Of a stretch of DNA of 64,000 nt, positions 52,726 to 61,242 are shown piece by piece; the stretch's first letter is position 1, and each line of letters starts with the position of its first letter. The notes beneath the pieces were generated by a model. It was given only the letters and a program-made list of their open reading frames with translations, was not told the DNA's origin and did not search any database. The stretch is from Paraburkholderia nodosa (GTDB taxonomy: Bacteria > Pseudomonadota > Gammaproteobacteria > Burkholderiales > Burkholderiaceae): contig NZ_MCNV01000024.1 in NCBI RefSeq assembly GCF_001718195.1, positions 1-64,000 of the forward strand. Reading direction: 5' to 3'. A program made the position numbers and the translations under genes.

Positions 52726-54476
52726 GTGCGGATCTCCCGACCGTCGCGCACGAGCGAGGTCTGTACGAAACGGTTGACGCTCGCATAGAGCGAGAAAAAT
52801 TGCGCGAGCACGCCGGAAAAGAGCACGGTGCTCGCGCCGACAAAGCTCGCTTCGTCGAGTTCGATTCGCACGCCGAGTCCGTTGCGCCAGCCGCGCCAAC
52901 GGTCCGTACCGACATGCGCGACGATGGGTTCGCTCGACACGGCCACGAGCCCCGCGATCTGGCGCTGCGACGGGGCATGCGCGCCGAGATTGTGGAGCAT
53001 CAGCATTTCGCGCAGCGACTGCAGCGCCTGCGGGCCTTCCACGATCGACGTGTGATTGAGCACGAGTTGCGACACGAGGCGCCAGCGCGACGTGCCGTCG
53101 AGCGCGGCCACGATCTGCGGCGTGGGCCGATGCGCAATGCGCACGCTCGCCACGGGGCCCGGCACTTCGAACGACAGCGCGGCGCCCGGGGCGAGCCGGT
53201 GGGCCAGATGACGATTGGTACACAGTAGATCCGCAGTGAGCGTGCGCGCTGCGGGCGCGGAGGGATTGAAGCGCGTATCGACGAATGTGAGCATGACATC
53301 GCTGCCGGGACGTGACGGATGCAGCCCGCTCACGCGCCGCGCGTACCAGTACACAGCCGAATCCGCGCCGTGCATCGAGCCGTACCAGGGCGGCACGTCC
53401 GTGACCGTGCGGCCCGCCACGGCGCGCACGTTGCGCACGGCGTAGATCTCGGTGCTCGATTCGCGGTGCGCGTCGGGGCTCACGCGCATTTCACGCGCCG
53501 TCCCGTCGGGCCGCAAGGGTTCGGAGGTGCGCGCGAACAGATTGAGCGCGCTCGCGCAGCCGAGCTGGATATCCTGCGTATGCAGCGTGAAGCGCCCGCG
53601 CGGGGCGGCCGTGAAGCCGATCACGAGATCGAGGCTGTCGAGTGCATCCGCAGGCGGCTTGAACGGCAGATCGAAGAACGCGAACTTCTCGGGAAAGGCG
53701 AAGTACTCGACGAGCAGTCGGCAGGCCGGATGCGCACCGTCTTCGAGCGGCAGCAGCGCGTCTTCCTCGTCGAAGCCAACCGGGGAGGGCAGGCCGCGTT
53801 GCGCCTGCAACGTACCCTCGGGGGTCTGCAGCCAGGTGGCGGCGCTGTGTGCGCCGAGCAGGTCGTAGAGCGCGGCGGAGGTGACGGGCGACCCCGTGAG
53901 GCGCACGCGCAAGCGCTCGATCGGCAGCGCGCCCAGCTTGTGCGGCCCGATGCCCCGCAGCGTGAGCCGCAGCGCCGACTGCAGCGACGCATTGCCGGTG
54001 AGCGCCTGGGCTTCCTCCGCGTCGAGCAACTGGGCGGCGGCGAGGGTGATCGGCCAGAGCGTCACGTCGCTGCACGTGCGCCAGTGGATCGTCGCGCCGC
54101 TCGCGTCCACGTGCATGAGGGTCGTGTCGCGCGGCACGCGATAGCCCGCGGCGATGCTGCCTTGCGTCGGATCGGGCTCGAACTGCACGATCGTCATGGA
54201 AGGCACCGGCCGCGACGCGTAGGGATAAAACTGTTCGAGAAGGCCGTCCGTGAGCGTGGTGTATTCGTCGTCGAGCGTGCGCTGGAGGCGAGCGGTTAGC
54301 ACCGCGAAGCTTTCGATCAGGCGTTCGACGTTCGGATCGGCGCTCTCGCCGGGGCCGAGTTCGAGCCGCCGGGCGATCTTCGGATAACGCTGCGCAAAGC
54401 CTTCGCTCGCGCGGCGCAGATAAGTCAGCTCGCGCTGGTAGTAGTCGAGCAGTTGCGCATCAAGCGAGTCGTTCAT
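52689..54476 (-). CDS. tssF: T6SS baseplate protein TssF
   Basis: 595 residues from the ATG at 54476; a start at 54521 would add 15 residues that lie inside tssE. The N-terminus DAQLLDYYQRELTYLRRASEGFAQRYPKIA is diagnostic for the TssF/VasA family. It is a structural baseplate subunit, and the length matches. It overlaps tssE by 17 bp upstream and tssG by 37 bp downstream. Confidence 0.95.
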   Translation of the reverse strand: MNDSLDAQLLDYYQRELTYLRRASEGFAQRYPKIARRLELGPGESADPNVERLIESFAVLTARLQRTLDDEYTTLTDGLLEQFYPYASRPVPSMTIVQFEPDPTQGSIAAGYRVPRDTTLMHVDASGATIHWRTCSDVTLWPITLAAAQLLDAEEAQALTGNASLQSALRLTLRGIGPHKLGALPIERLRVRLTGSPVTSAALYDLLGAHSAATWLQTPEGTLQAQRGLPSPVGFDEEDALLPLEDGAHPACRLLVEYFAFPEKFAFFDLPFKPPADALDSLDLVIGFTAAPRGRFTLHTQDIQLGCASALNLFARTSEPLRPDGTAREMRVSPDAHRESSTEIYAVRNVRAVAGRTVTDVPPWYGSMHGADSAVYWYARRVSGLHPSRPGSDVMLTFVDTRFNPSAPAARTLTADLLCTNRHLAHRLAPGAALSFEVPGPVASVRIAHRPTPQIVAALDGTSRWRLVSQLVLNHTSIVEGPQALQSLREMLMLHNLGAHAPSQRQIAGLVAVSSEPIVAHVGTDRWRGWRNGLGVRIELDEASFVGASTVLFSGVLAQFFSLYASVNRFVQTSLVRDGREIRTWRPTMGSPLVL

Positions 54477-54954
54477 CGACGATCCCGATGGACTGCGTTT
54501 CGCCATCCTGCCCGGCGACATAGGTGACGACGTGCTCCACGCCGTCGCTGCCGCGCAGCGTTCCCCGAATGCGCAGGCACAGCCGCCATGGCGCGGCGGC
54601 GTCCGCTTCGATTTTCACGCGCGGCTCGCGAAGGCGCGGCTCGAACGCGCGGATCGCCTCGACCACTTCGCGCTCGATCACCGCCCGGTCCTCCGCGCGT
54701 GCCGCGCTTTGGCCGCTCCAGTCGGGCAGGCCGTAAAGCAGGACGTCCGGCGCGCGCGGCAGGCGTGGCGTGCCGCGGCGCGTGTTGAGAAGGCGCAGCA
54801 ACTCCGCGCGCACCGACGCGCGCAAGCCGGCCGCGTCCAGTGTGCGCGCGGCGAGCTCGTCGACGGACTCGTGCGCGTCGAAGGGCGCGTCGTCGGCCAG
54901 CCGCTCGAAGAGCGGCATGGGCGCGATGGCGATGAAGGCGCGGACGTTCGCCAT
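54460..54954 (-). CDS. tssE: T6SS baseplate gp25-like protein TssE
   Basis: 164 residues. A gp25-like fold with PLFERLADDAP near the start, a VRAELLRLLNTRRGTPRLPR helix, and DVLLYGLPDWSG, then AIRAFEPRLREPRVKIE. It links baseplate and sheath. It follows hcp after a 12 bp gap and overlaps tssF. No frameshift or missing segment is evident. Confidence 0.93.
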   Translation of the reverse strand: MANVRAFIAIAPMPLFERLADDAPFDAHESVDELAARTLDAAGLRASVRAELLRLLNTRRGTPRLPRAPDVLLYGLPDWSGQSAARAEDRAVIEREVVEAIRAFEPRLREPRVKIEADAAAPWRLCLRIRGTLRGSDGVEHVVTYVAGQDGETQSIGIVDERLA

Positions 54955-54966
54955 AGGCGGTGCGCG

Positions 54967-55473
54967 CTAGGCTGCTGCCTTCACGACCTTGTTCGCGGCC
55001 AGGTCCCACGTCGTGGCCGCGGTGCCTTCCTTGGTGGCGTCGTCCTTCTGCGCGGTGAGTTCCCACTTGATCTTCGTGAAGTTCAGCGAGAGGGTTTCCA
55101 CGGGCTTGCCACCCGCGCCGCCCGACACGCTCACGTTGCTCAGCACGACGTTGTTCAGCGTATAGGTGATGAACGGCATGATCTTGCCGTCGCTTTCGGC
55201 GGCGTTGCGGCCCACCACGATGGTCGCGCTCGCGATGGCCTTGCCGGAGCAGCAATATTCGTTGAGCGTGGGCGTGGCGACGTCGACGAACTTCGTCACG
55301 GTGAATTCGCCGAGATGGGGCTTGCCCGAGGTGCGCTCCGAGTTGCTGACGTCGTTGGTGACCTGCATCGCCACGTTGTGGCTGTACGACATCAACTCGA
55401 TCTTGTCGGTATAGCCTTCCAGCGTGCACTCGCCTTTGATGTCGCTGCCGAGGTCGAGAATGATCGAATCCAT
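54967..55473 (-). CDS. hcp: T6SS inner-tube protein Hcp (TssD)
   Basis: 168 residues, the usual Hcp length. It starts IILDLGSDIKGEC, with LMSYSHNVAMQV and a central LGEFTVTKFVDVATPTLN that match the Hcp/VipE beta-barrel family. Hcp hexamers stack into the secreted tube. There is a 131 bp spacer to tssC upstream, longer than the other gaps in the operon, with a stem-loop in it that may let hcp be expressed at a higher level. Confidence 0.95.
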   Translation of the reverse strand: MDSIILDLGSDIKGECTLEGYTDKIELMSYSHNVAMQVTNDVSNSERTSGKPHLGEFTVTKFVDVATPTLNEYCCSGKAIASATIVVGRNAAESDGKIMPFITYTLNNVVLSNVSVSGGAGGKPVETLSLNFTKIKWELTAQKDDATKEGTAATTWDLAANKVVKAAA

Positions 55474-55546
55474 GGTTTGCTGCTCCCGAAGCAGTAAAGA
55501 ACCGCGCGGGCCGCGTGCGCGGCGCCAGGCGCGTTCAGGGACCAGG

Positions 55547-55560
55547 GGCGCTCATGCGCC
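55547..55560 (-). terminator. Stem-loop in the tssC-hcp spacer
   Basis: ggcgc (55547-55551) and gcgcc (55556-55560) form a tight 5 bp stem with a 4-base loop; flanking cagg and cctg extend it with a bulge. There is no T-run in the transcribed direction, so it is probably an mRNA-processing or stability hairpin ahead of hcp. Confidence 0.4.
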
Positions 55561-55604
55561 GCCTGGCCGTCGTCTGTTCATCGAATCGCTTTTTTGCGGG
55601 TGGA

Positions 55605-57080
55605 TCAGGCGGCCGCCGGCGGCGGCAGCGTCGCCACGAGCCGTATCGAGGCAGTGAGTTCCTCGAGCTGGAAGTGCGGCCGCAGGAATACCGTCGCGCG
55701 GTACGCGCCGGGTTTGCCCGGCACATCTGTCACGTCCACGCGCGCCTCGCGCAGCGGATACTGGGCCTTGATTTCCTGTGGCGCGTTGTCGTTCACGAGC
55801 ACGTAGTCGGCAATCCACGTGTTGAGATAGGCGCGCACGTTATCGCGCGTCATGAAACTGCCGACCTTGTCGCGCATGATCGCCTTGATGTAGTGCGCAA
55901 AGCGCGACGCCGCGAGGATATACGGCAGCATGGCCGAAATGCGCGCGTTTGCCGTGGCCTCGGGCGTGTTGTAGAGCGCCGGCTTGCAGGCAGTCTGGCC
56001 GCCGAAGAACACCGCGAGCCCTTCGTTCTTCTTGTGCACGAGTGCAATGAAGCCGAGCGAATCGAGCTCCTTTTCGCGGCGGTCGGTGATTGCCACTTCC
56101 GTGGGGCACTTCATGGCCTTGTCGCCCGAAGCCGTCTGGAAGATATGGTCCGGCAGGCGCTCGACCGCGCCGCCGCCTTCCACGCCGCGAATCGCGGCGC
56201 ACCAGCTGTACTGCGCGAACGCGTTGGTGATCCGTTGCGCGAGGGCATAGGCGGAGTTGCCCCACAGGTACTTCGAGTGGTCGGTGCCGTCGACATCTTC
56301 GAAGAAGTTCATGCCCTCCACCGGATTGCTGTCCGGATGATAAGGACGCCGCATCAGGATGTGCGGGAGCGTGAGCGCAACATAGCGCGAGTCTTCGCTC
56401 TTGCGGAATTCGCGCCAGCGGGCCATGTCGATCGTCTCGAAGACCTTCGAGAGATCGCGCGGCACGCCCAGCTCCGTGAAGCTCGACATGTCGAACAGCT
56501 GCGGGTGTGCCGCCGAAATGAACGGCGCGTGCGCGGCAGCGGCCACGGAGGCGAGCTTTTCGAGCAGGCTCACGTCAGGCGTCTGGCGCGTGAAGTAGTA
56601 GTCGCCCACCAGCACGCTGAAGGGAAAACCGCCGAACGTGCCGTATTCCTCTTCGTAGATCTTCTTGAAGAGCGCGCTCGTGTCGACGTCGATGGCCTTC
56701 TCGAGATCGTTCTGCAGGTCTTTCTTCGAAGCGTTCAACAGGCGCAGTTTCAGGCGCGTGCCCGTTTCGGAGCCCTTCACCAGAAAATGCAGTCCGCGCC
56801 ACGACGACTCCAGCGCCTGCATGTCGGGGTGATGCAGCACCTCGTTGAGTTGCTCGCTGATCAGCTCGTCGATCTTGCGGATGTGATCGTTGATCATCGC
56901 CACCGTGTCGCGGCTGATGGTCATGTTCTTGTCGAGCACCTGCAGCGCGAACTCGGCGAGCAGCTCGCGCGCGTGCTGCTGCTGCTCCTCGTATTGCGCC
57001 ATGCGTCCTTCGTGCACGATGCGGTCGAGCAGCGTGACCGTACCCGCCTGCGCGGTCGCGGCGGCCTGTATATCGGACAT
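55605..57080 (-). CDS. tssC: T6SS contractile sheath large subunit TssC
   Basis: 491 residues. Diagnostic segments are ESSWRGLHFLVKG, FGGFPFSVLVGDYYF, ILMRRPYHPDSNPVEGM, WGNSAYALAQRITNAF and RFAHYIKAIMRDKVGSF. This is the VipB/EvpB family, which assembles with TssB into the sheath around Hcp. It starts 21 bp after the tssB stop. The C-terminus ends in a Pro/Ala tail beyond the conserved FQLEELTASIRLVA. Confidence 0.96.
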   Translation of the reverse strand: MSDIQAAATAQAGTVTLLDRIVHEGRMAQYEEQQQHARELLAEFALQVLDKNMTISRDTVAMINDHIRKIDELISEQLNEVLHHPDMQALESSWRGLHFLVKGSETGTRLKLRLLNASKKDLQNDLEKAIDVDTSALFKKIYEEEYGTFGGFPFSVLVGDYYFTRQTPDVSLLEKLASVAAAAHAPFISAAHPQLFDMSSFTELGVPRDLSKVFETIDMARWREFRKSEDSRYVALTLPHILMRRPYHPDSNPVEGMNFFEDVDGTDHSKYLWGNSAYALAQRITNAFAQYSWCAAIRGVEGGGAVERLPDHIFQTASGDKAMKCPTEVAITDRREKELDSLGFIALVHKKNEGLAVFFGGQTACKPALYNTPEATANARISAMLPYILAASRFAHYIKAIMRDKVGSFMTRDNVRAYLNTWIADYVLVNDNAPQEIKAQYPLREARVDVTDVPGKPGAYRATVFLRPHFQLEELTASIRLVATLPPPAAA

Positions 57081-57101
57081 GATTGTCTCCTCGCGTTGGG
57101 C

Positions 57102-57677
57102 TTAGCTGGCCGGCGTGTCACTGGAAGGGCTGGCGGGTGCAGCGGCGTCGCCCGCGGGCGGCGGCAGCTGCGCAGTCGGCGTGTCCAGCGGGTGGGCCGA
57201 GCGGATTTCGCTCAACCCCTTCGGGTCATGGACCACTTCCTGGAGCAGCTTGTCCAGTTCGTCGTTGCCGTCGAGCTTGGTGAGGAGGTCGCGCAGGCGC
57301 AGCCGCGCGTCGTAGAGCTGTTTGAGCGGGCCGATCTGCTGGACGATGCTCACAGGATCGAAGTCGTCGATATGCTCGAACTTCAGGTCGACGTTGATCT
57401 TGCTGCTGTCGGCAGCGAGCGTGTTGTCGACCTGCAGCGTCACGCGCGGCCCGATCGACTTCATCACGTCGTTGAAATTGTCGCGGTCGATGTCGACGAA
57501 GCGGCGCTCCGTCATTTTCGGCAACGGCTCGACAGGCTTGCCGGACAAGTCGGCAAGGATGCCCACGACGAGCGGCAGTTCACGCTTTTCGATGGCATTG
57601 CCCGTTTCGACGTCGTACGTGATCTGGACACGCGGCGGTCGGTTCCGTTCGAACCAGTGCTGGGTACTGTCGGCCAT
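57102..57677 (-). CDS. tssB: T6SS contractile sheath small subunit TssB
   Basis: 191 residues from the ATG at 57677 behind cgaggtgacc; an in-frame GTG at 57683 is possible. The family signature is RVQITYDVETGNAIEKRELP with VGILADLSG, and later MKSIGPRVTLQVDNTL. The C-terminal 25 residues are Pro/Ala/Ser-rich and probably disordered. It is the first gene of the minus operon and is divergent from the tssJ operon. Confidence 0.96.
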   Translation of the reverse strand: MADSTQHWFERNRPPRVQITYDVETGNAIEKRELPLVVGILADLSGKPVEPLPKMTERRFVDIDRDNFNDVMKSIGPRVTLQVDNTLAADSSKINVDLKFEHIDDFDPVSIVQQIGPLKQLYDARLRLRDLLTKLDGNDELDKLLQEVVHDPKGLSEIRSAHPLDTPTAQLPPPAGDAAAPASPSSDTPAS

Positions 57678-58225
57678 GGTCACCTCGGTGGCGGTCGTTC
57701 TTCTATTGCATTGTGTAACGGGAGAGATGCACGTTTGTCGTCAATCTAGCCTTTTCATGATGCGTTTTCTTTAAGACGACAATGCCCCGCAAAACGTAAT
57801 TAAACGATTGCCAGGTGTATTCCCGGTCCTTCAGAAAAAGCACAGCTAAAGCATGCCCCGGATTCGTCAGACGAGAGCATTCACGGCGTCAGGCGTTCGC
57901 GCTGCGTGCGGCTTAACCTTGTCCTTCGTCGCGCACGTCGTGAAGATAGACGGTCACGACTTTAGGACAGTAAACGCGGAATTTCAAAGTATATTTACGG
58001 CGCATAGACTCATTTCCTTTCAAGTTTATTTGCGCATTGTTTTTGAATTGATCGATTAGAAAATCGTTATTGCAATTTTGCGTGGGGCGCTTGTAGACTA
58101 CGCGCGAAACAGCTTGCGCTGCAGAACATGCGCCTTGATTAGAAATACGAACTAGCATGAGCTATCCTGCGCGCGGGCAGGAGGCATCGCGGACAAGAGG
58201 CGACGCACACAATGGGGATTGCGCA
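57678..58225. promoter_or_regulatory. Divergent promoter region between the two T6SS operons
   Basis: This 548 bp is gene-free and AT-richer than the flanks (57990-58090 in particular). It contains two inverted repeats: ttgtcgtc (57735-57742) with gacgacaa (57775-57782), and gtcgtga (57937-57943) with tcacgac (57954-57960). The shared gtcgt core suggests sites for one regulator. No sigma-54 -24/-12 pair was convincing. Confidence 0.5.
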
Positions 58226-58720
58226 GTGATCACCACGTTATTCGCCGGCGCGTCGCGCGCCGCGAAGCCGTGCGGCTGGCGTGCCGCCGCGCTGGCGTTC
58301 GCGCTCGCGCAGGTGCTCGCGGCGTGTTCGTCGCTGCCCAAGGTACAGGTAGATACCCTGGCCATTGCCGTCTCCACTCAGGCGAATCAGGACACGCCCA
58401 TTGCCGTGGACGCCGTGCTCGTGCGCAATCAGCAACTGCTCGACGCGTTGCTCGGCCTGCCTTCGGCGAAGTGGTTCGCTCAGCGCGATCAATGGCGCCG
58501 CGATCATCCCGAAGACATCACGGTCGTGTCGTTCGAAGTCGTGCCGGGTCAACAGATCGCAGCGGCGCCGTTTCCGTTTGGCGGCAAGCGGGGCGCAGGC
58601 GTGGTGGTGTTCGCCGACTACCAGACTCCGGGCGCGCACCGCGTGAGGCTCGATACGGGGCCCGCTCACGCGCTGCTGCTGCTCGGCGACCAGGATCTGA
58701 GCGTGCAGGCCGCACATTGA
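58226..58720 (+). CDS. tssJ: T6SS outer-membrane lipoprotein TssJ-like
   Basis: 164 residues from the GTG at 58226; an ATG at 58157 would give an overlong leader. A signal peptide ends in a lipobox (QVLAAC). The mature domain has a beta-rich VQVDTLAIAVSTQANQD, DAVLVRNQQLLDALL and VVVFADYQTPGAHRVRL layout suited to the TssJ/SciN transthyretin-like fold. It anchors the TssJLM membrane complex in the outer membrane. It is followed after 88 bp by tssK. Confidence 0.83.
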   Translation: MITTLFAGASRAAKPCGWRAAALAFALAQVLAACSSLPKVQVDTLAIAVSTQANQDTPIAVDAVLVRNQQLLDALLGLPSAKWFAQRDQWRRDHPEDITVVSFEVVPGQQIAAAPFPFGGKRGAGVVVFADYQTPGAHRVRLDTGPAHALLLLGDQDLSVQAAH

Positions 58721-58808
58721 GCAGCCAAACGGTGTGACGCAACGGTGTCATGTAGTGGCGCGCCAACACTGAACGACGAAACGTTTAGCGATAGAAAGCA
58801 AACACATC

Positions 58809-60176
58809 ATGCGTACTTCGTTTCCCGATCCGGTCTGCTGGTTCGACGGCATGCCCTTGCTGCCGCAACATTTCCAGACCCAGGCGCTGCACGCGTCGGG
58901 GCACGCCGCCTTGCTCGCCGGCGCCGCGCGCGCGCATTACTGGGGCGTGCTCTCTCTGGAGCACGACGCCGCGGGGCTCGCCCAGGGGCTCGTGCGCATC
59001 AGCGCGCTCGAGGCGATTCTGGCCGACGGCCTCGCCATTCGCCACACGCCGCACGATCCCGTGCTGGAGATCGACGTAAGCCACGCGTTCAGCGCGCCGG
59101 ACGAGGAAGTCACGATCTATCTCGCGGTACCACCGCTGTATCGCGGCGGGCAGCTCGATCCGCAGGCCGGGCGCTACACCCAGCGCGAGAGTCCGGATGT
59201 TCCCGATCTTGTCTCGGGTGGCGAGCCGGCTTCGATCACGACGTGGACGCCGCGGCTGCATCTCATGACGGATCTCGGCCGTCACGAATTCGACCGCCTG
59301 CCGGTCATGCGCGTGAGGCAGCAGGGCGGCGGCGTGGCGATTGCGGACTACGCGCCGCCTTGTCCGTTCGTGCGCGCCGACTCGGTGCTCGGGCAACGCG
59401 TCATGCAGCTGCTGCTGCGCGTGCGCGAAAAGTGCGTGTTCCTGGCCGGACGTCTGCAGGCCGCGCAACGCGCGGAAGAGCGCGACGATTCGGCCCAGAT
59501 CGAGCGCCAGCTTTGCGCGCTCTGGAGCCGTCTGCCCGAAGTGGAGGCGACGCTCGTCACCGGCATCGCGCATCCCGCCGAACTGTATCGCGCCGTTGCG
59601 GGCATGACAGGCGCGCTCGCGGCGCTGCGTCCCGCGCGCGGCGTGCCCGCCTTCGCGACGTTCGATTACATGGCGCTGCTCGCGTCGTTCGAGCCGCTGC
59701 TCGCGTGGGCGGACGAAGCGCTCGCGACAATCCGCCAGGGGTATCGCGTACGCGCGTTCACCGAGGAAGGCGGCAGTTTCTGGATTGCGCCGCCGTTCGA
59801 AAGTGGCGGCAACGTGGCGCGCGAACTCGTGATCGGTTTGCGCATGCCGCCCGACGCGGGCGAGCACGACGCGAGCGTGTGGCTCGATCATGCCGTCGTC
59901 GCGTCGCGGCCCTACGTGCCCACGCTCGCGCGCCAACGCATGCGCGGCCTCGCGCGCCGGCGGCTCGCGCGCGAGGAGCGCGCGGCCTACGCGACGGGCG
60001 ACGACACGACGCTCTTCGCGGTGGCCGTGGAGGATGCGTGGTTCGACCGCGCCCAGCCGTTGTGCATCGAAGTCCGTACGACCGTACCGGGTCGCGCGCC
60101 CTGGGCGGTGCAACTCTTCACGCCCACGGGCGACGCCGCCGACGACGCACGCCAGGGGGGAGCCGATCATGCTTGA
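58809..60176 (+). CDS. tssK: T6SS baseplate-membrane connector TssK
   Basis: 455 residues, the normal length. The N-terminus VCWFDGMPLLPQHFQTQALH is diagnostic, and later landmarks are VMQLLLRVREKCVFLAGRL and FWIAPPFESGG. TssK trimers dock the baseplate onto the TssL/TssM cytoplasmic part. The ATG is preceded by gcaaacacatc, without a clear Shine-Dalgarno. It overlaps tssL by 8 bp. Confidence 0.95.
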   Translation: MRTSFPDPVCWFDGMPLLPQHFQTQALHASGHAALLAGAARAHYWGVLSLEHDAAGLAQGLVRISALEAILADGLAIRHTPHDPVLEIDVSHAFSAPDEEVTIYLAVPPLYRGGQLDPQAGRYTQRESPDVPDLVSGGEPASITTWTPRLHLMTDLGRHEFDRLPVMRVRQQGGGVAIADYAPPCPFVRADSVLGQRVMQLLLRVREKCVFLAGRLQAAQRAEERDDSAQIERQLCALWSRLPEVEATLVTGIAHPAELYRAVAGMTGALAALRPARGVPAFATFDYMALLASFEPLLAWADEALATIRQGYRVRAFTEEGGSFWIAPPFESGGNVARELVIGLRMPPDAGEHDASVWLDHAVVASRPYVPTLARQRMRGLARRRLAREERAAYATGDDTTLFAVAVEDAWFDRAQPLCIEVRTTVPGRAPWAVQLFTPTGDAADDARQGGADHA

Positions 60177-61242
60177 TGCCAGCGACCCGACCGACGAGCG
60201 CCTGCCGCTCATGCGCGCGTTCGTCGTGGCGTTCGCGTTTGCGGAGAACGCGCGCTTGCGCGCGGTTGCGCAGGCGGCGAATGCAGCCAGCGCCGCGAAT
60301 GCCGCGAGCGCAGAGACGCCCGCCGATCCCCAGCGCGATGCCGACGCGCTCGCCACGCAACTGCAGTCCGCCACACGCAAGCTCGCGCGCGATGCGATGG
60401 CCTGGACCGGCGCGGCGGCCGAAGCGGACATCGCCGCCGCGCAGTACGCCTATGTCGCGCTGCTCGACGAATTGCTGCTGTTTTCGGCGTGGAATGGCGC
60501 GAGCGCATGGGAAACGCATCCGCTCGAAGCGCGCATTTTCGGCACGCGTGCGGCGGGCGAGCGCATTCCGGCCGCCATCGAAACCTTGCTTGCGCAGCGC
60601 GATCCGGCGCAGCGCGATCTCGCCAACGTCTATCTCGCCTGCCTCACGCTAGGCTTTCGTGGCCGCCTGCGCGGCGAGGCGGGCGCCTTGCGTCACGACC
60701 AGTTGCGCCACGCGCTGTTCGCGTTCGCCATGCAGCGCGACCCCGAGCCCGACCGGCTTGGCGCGCCGCTCGAACGCGCCGCGCTGGCGCCGCGCGAAAC
60801 CCGTCTGCTCACGCAGATGTTTCCAGACCGCGCACGGCTCGCGCTATTCGTGGGCGGCGGATTCGCGGTGCTGCTCGGTATCTCACAGTTGCTGTGGCTC
60901 TACGCGACGGCGCCCGTGCGGCCATCGCTCGAACAGTTCGAAACGGTCTCGTTGGCGCAAGGGCGTCCGGCGCAGGCGAGCCATACGAGTACCACGGGCA
61001 TGGTGCTGCCGCGCGCACGGACGGTGCGCAGGCTGCGTCCGGCGGTTCCGCCAGGCGACGTTCAGGCTGCCATGCCGCAAAGTCAGGACATGCCCGCGGC
61101 GGCTACGGTCTCCACGACGCCGCCCGCCACGCTCGCACTCGCCGCACGGCGCATCGTCACGGTGAGCGCGCAGAACGCCGACGAAGGCAGCGAAGACAGC
61201 GAAGACAGCCCGGACGCCACGCCACGCGGAGCACGGCCATGA
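60169..61242 (+). CDS. tssL: T6SS inner-membrane protein TssL (DotU-like)
   Basis: 357 residues from the ATG at 60169. A cytoplasmic DotU domain (AYVALLDELLLFSAWNG, ETLLAQRD, YLACLTLGFRGRLRG) precedes one transmembrane helix near 223-246 (LALFVGGGFAVLLGIS). The roughly 110-residue periplasmic tail is Pro/Ala-rich, with no OmpA/peptidoglycan-binding domain. It works with TssM and TssJ in the membrane complex. The stop overlaps tssM as ATGA. Confidence 0.94.
   Translation: MLDASDPTDERLPLMRAFVVAFAFAENARLRAVAQAANAASAANAASAETPADPQRDADALATQLQSATRKLARDAMAWTGAAAEADIAAAQYAYVALLDELLLFSAWNGASAWETHPLEARIFGTRAAGERIPAAIETLLAQRDPAQRDLANVYLACLTLGFRGRLRGEAGALRHDQLRHALFAFAMQRDPEPDRLGAPLERAALAPRETRLLTQMFPDRARLALFVGGGFAVLLGISQLLWLYATAPVRPSLEQFETVSLAQGRPAQASHTSTTGMVLPRARTVRRLRPAVPPGDVQAAMPQSQDMPAAATVSTTPPATLALAARRIVTVSAQNADEGSEDSEDSPDATPRGARP

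Noticed and set aside
51599..52978. N-terminal extension of ClpV by over 400 residues
   Set aside because: The upstream part of that frame overlaps tssG in another frame, and ClpV homologues begin at the GTG that overlaps the tssG stop.
55515..57749. Plus-strand open frame of over 700 codons across tssC and tssB
   Set aside because: It is antisense to two clear sheath genes and has a composition typical of GC-rich shadow frames.
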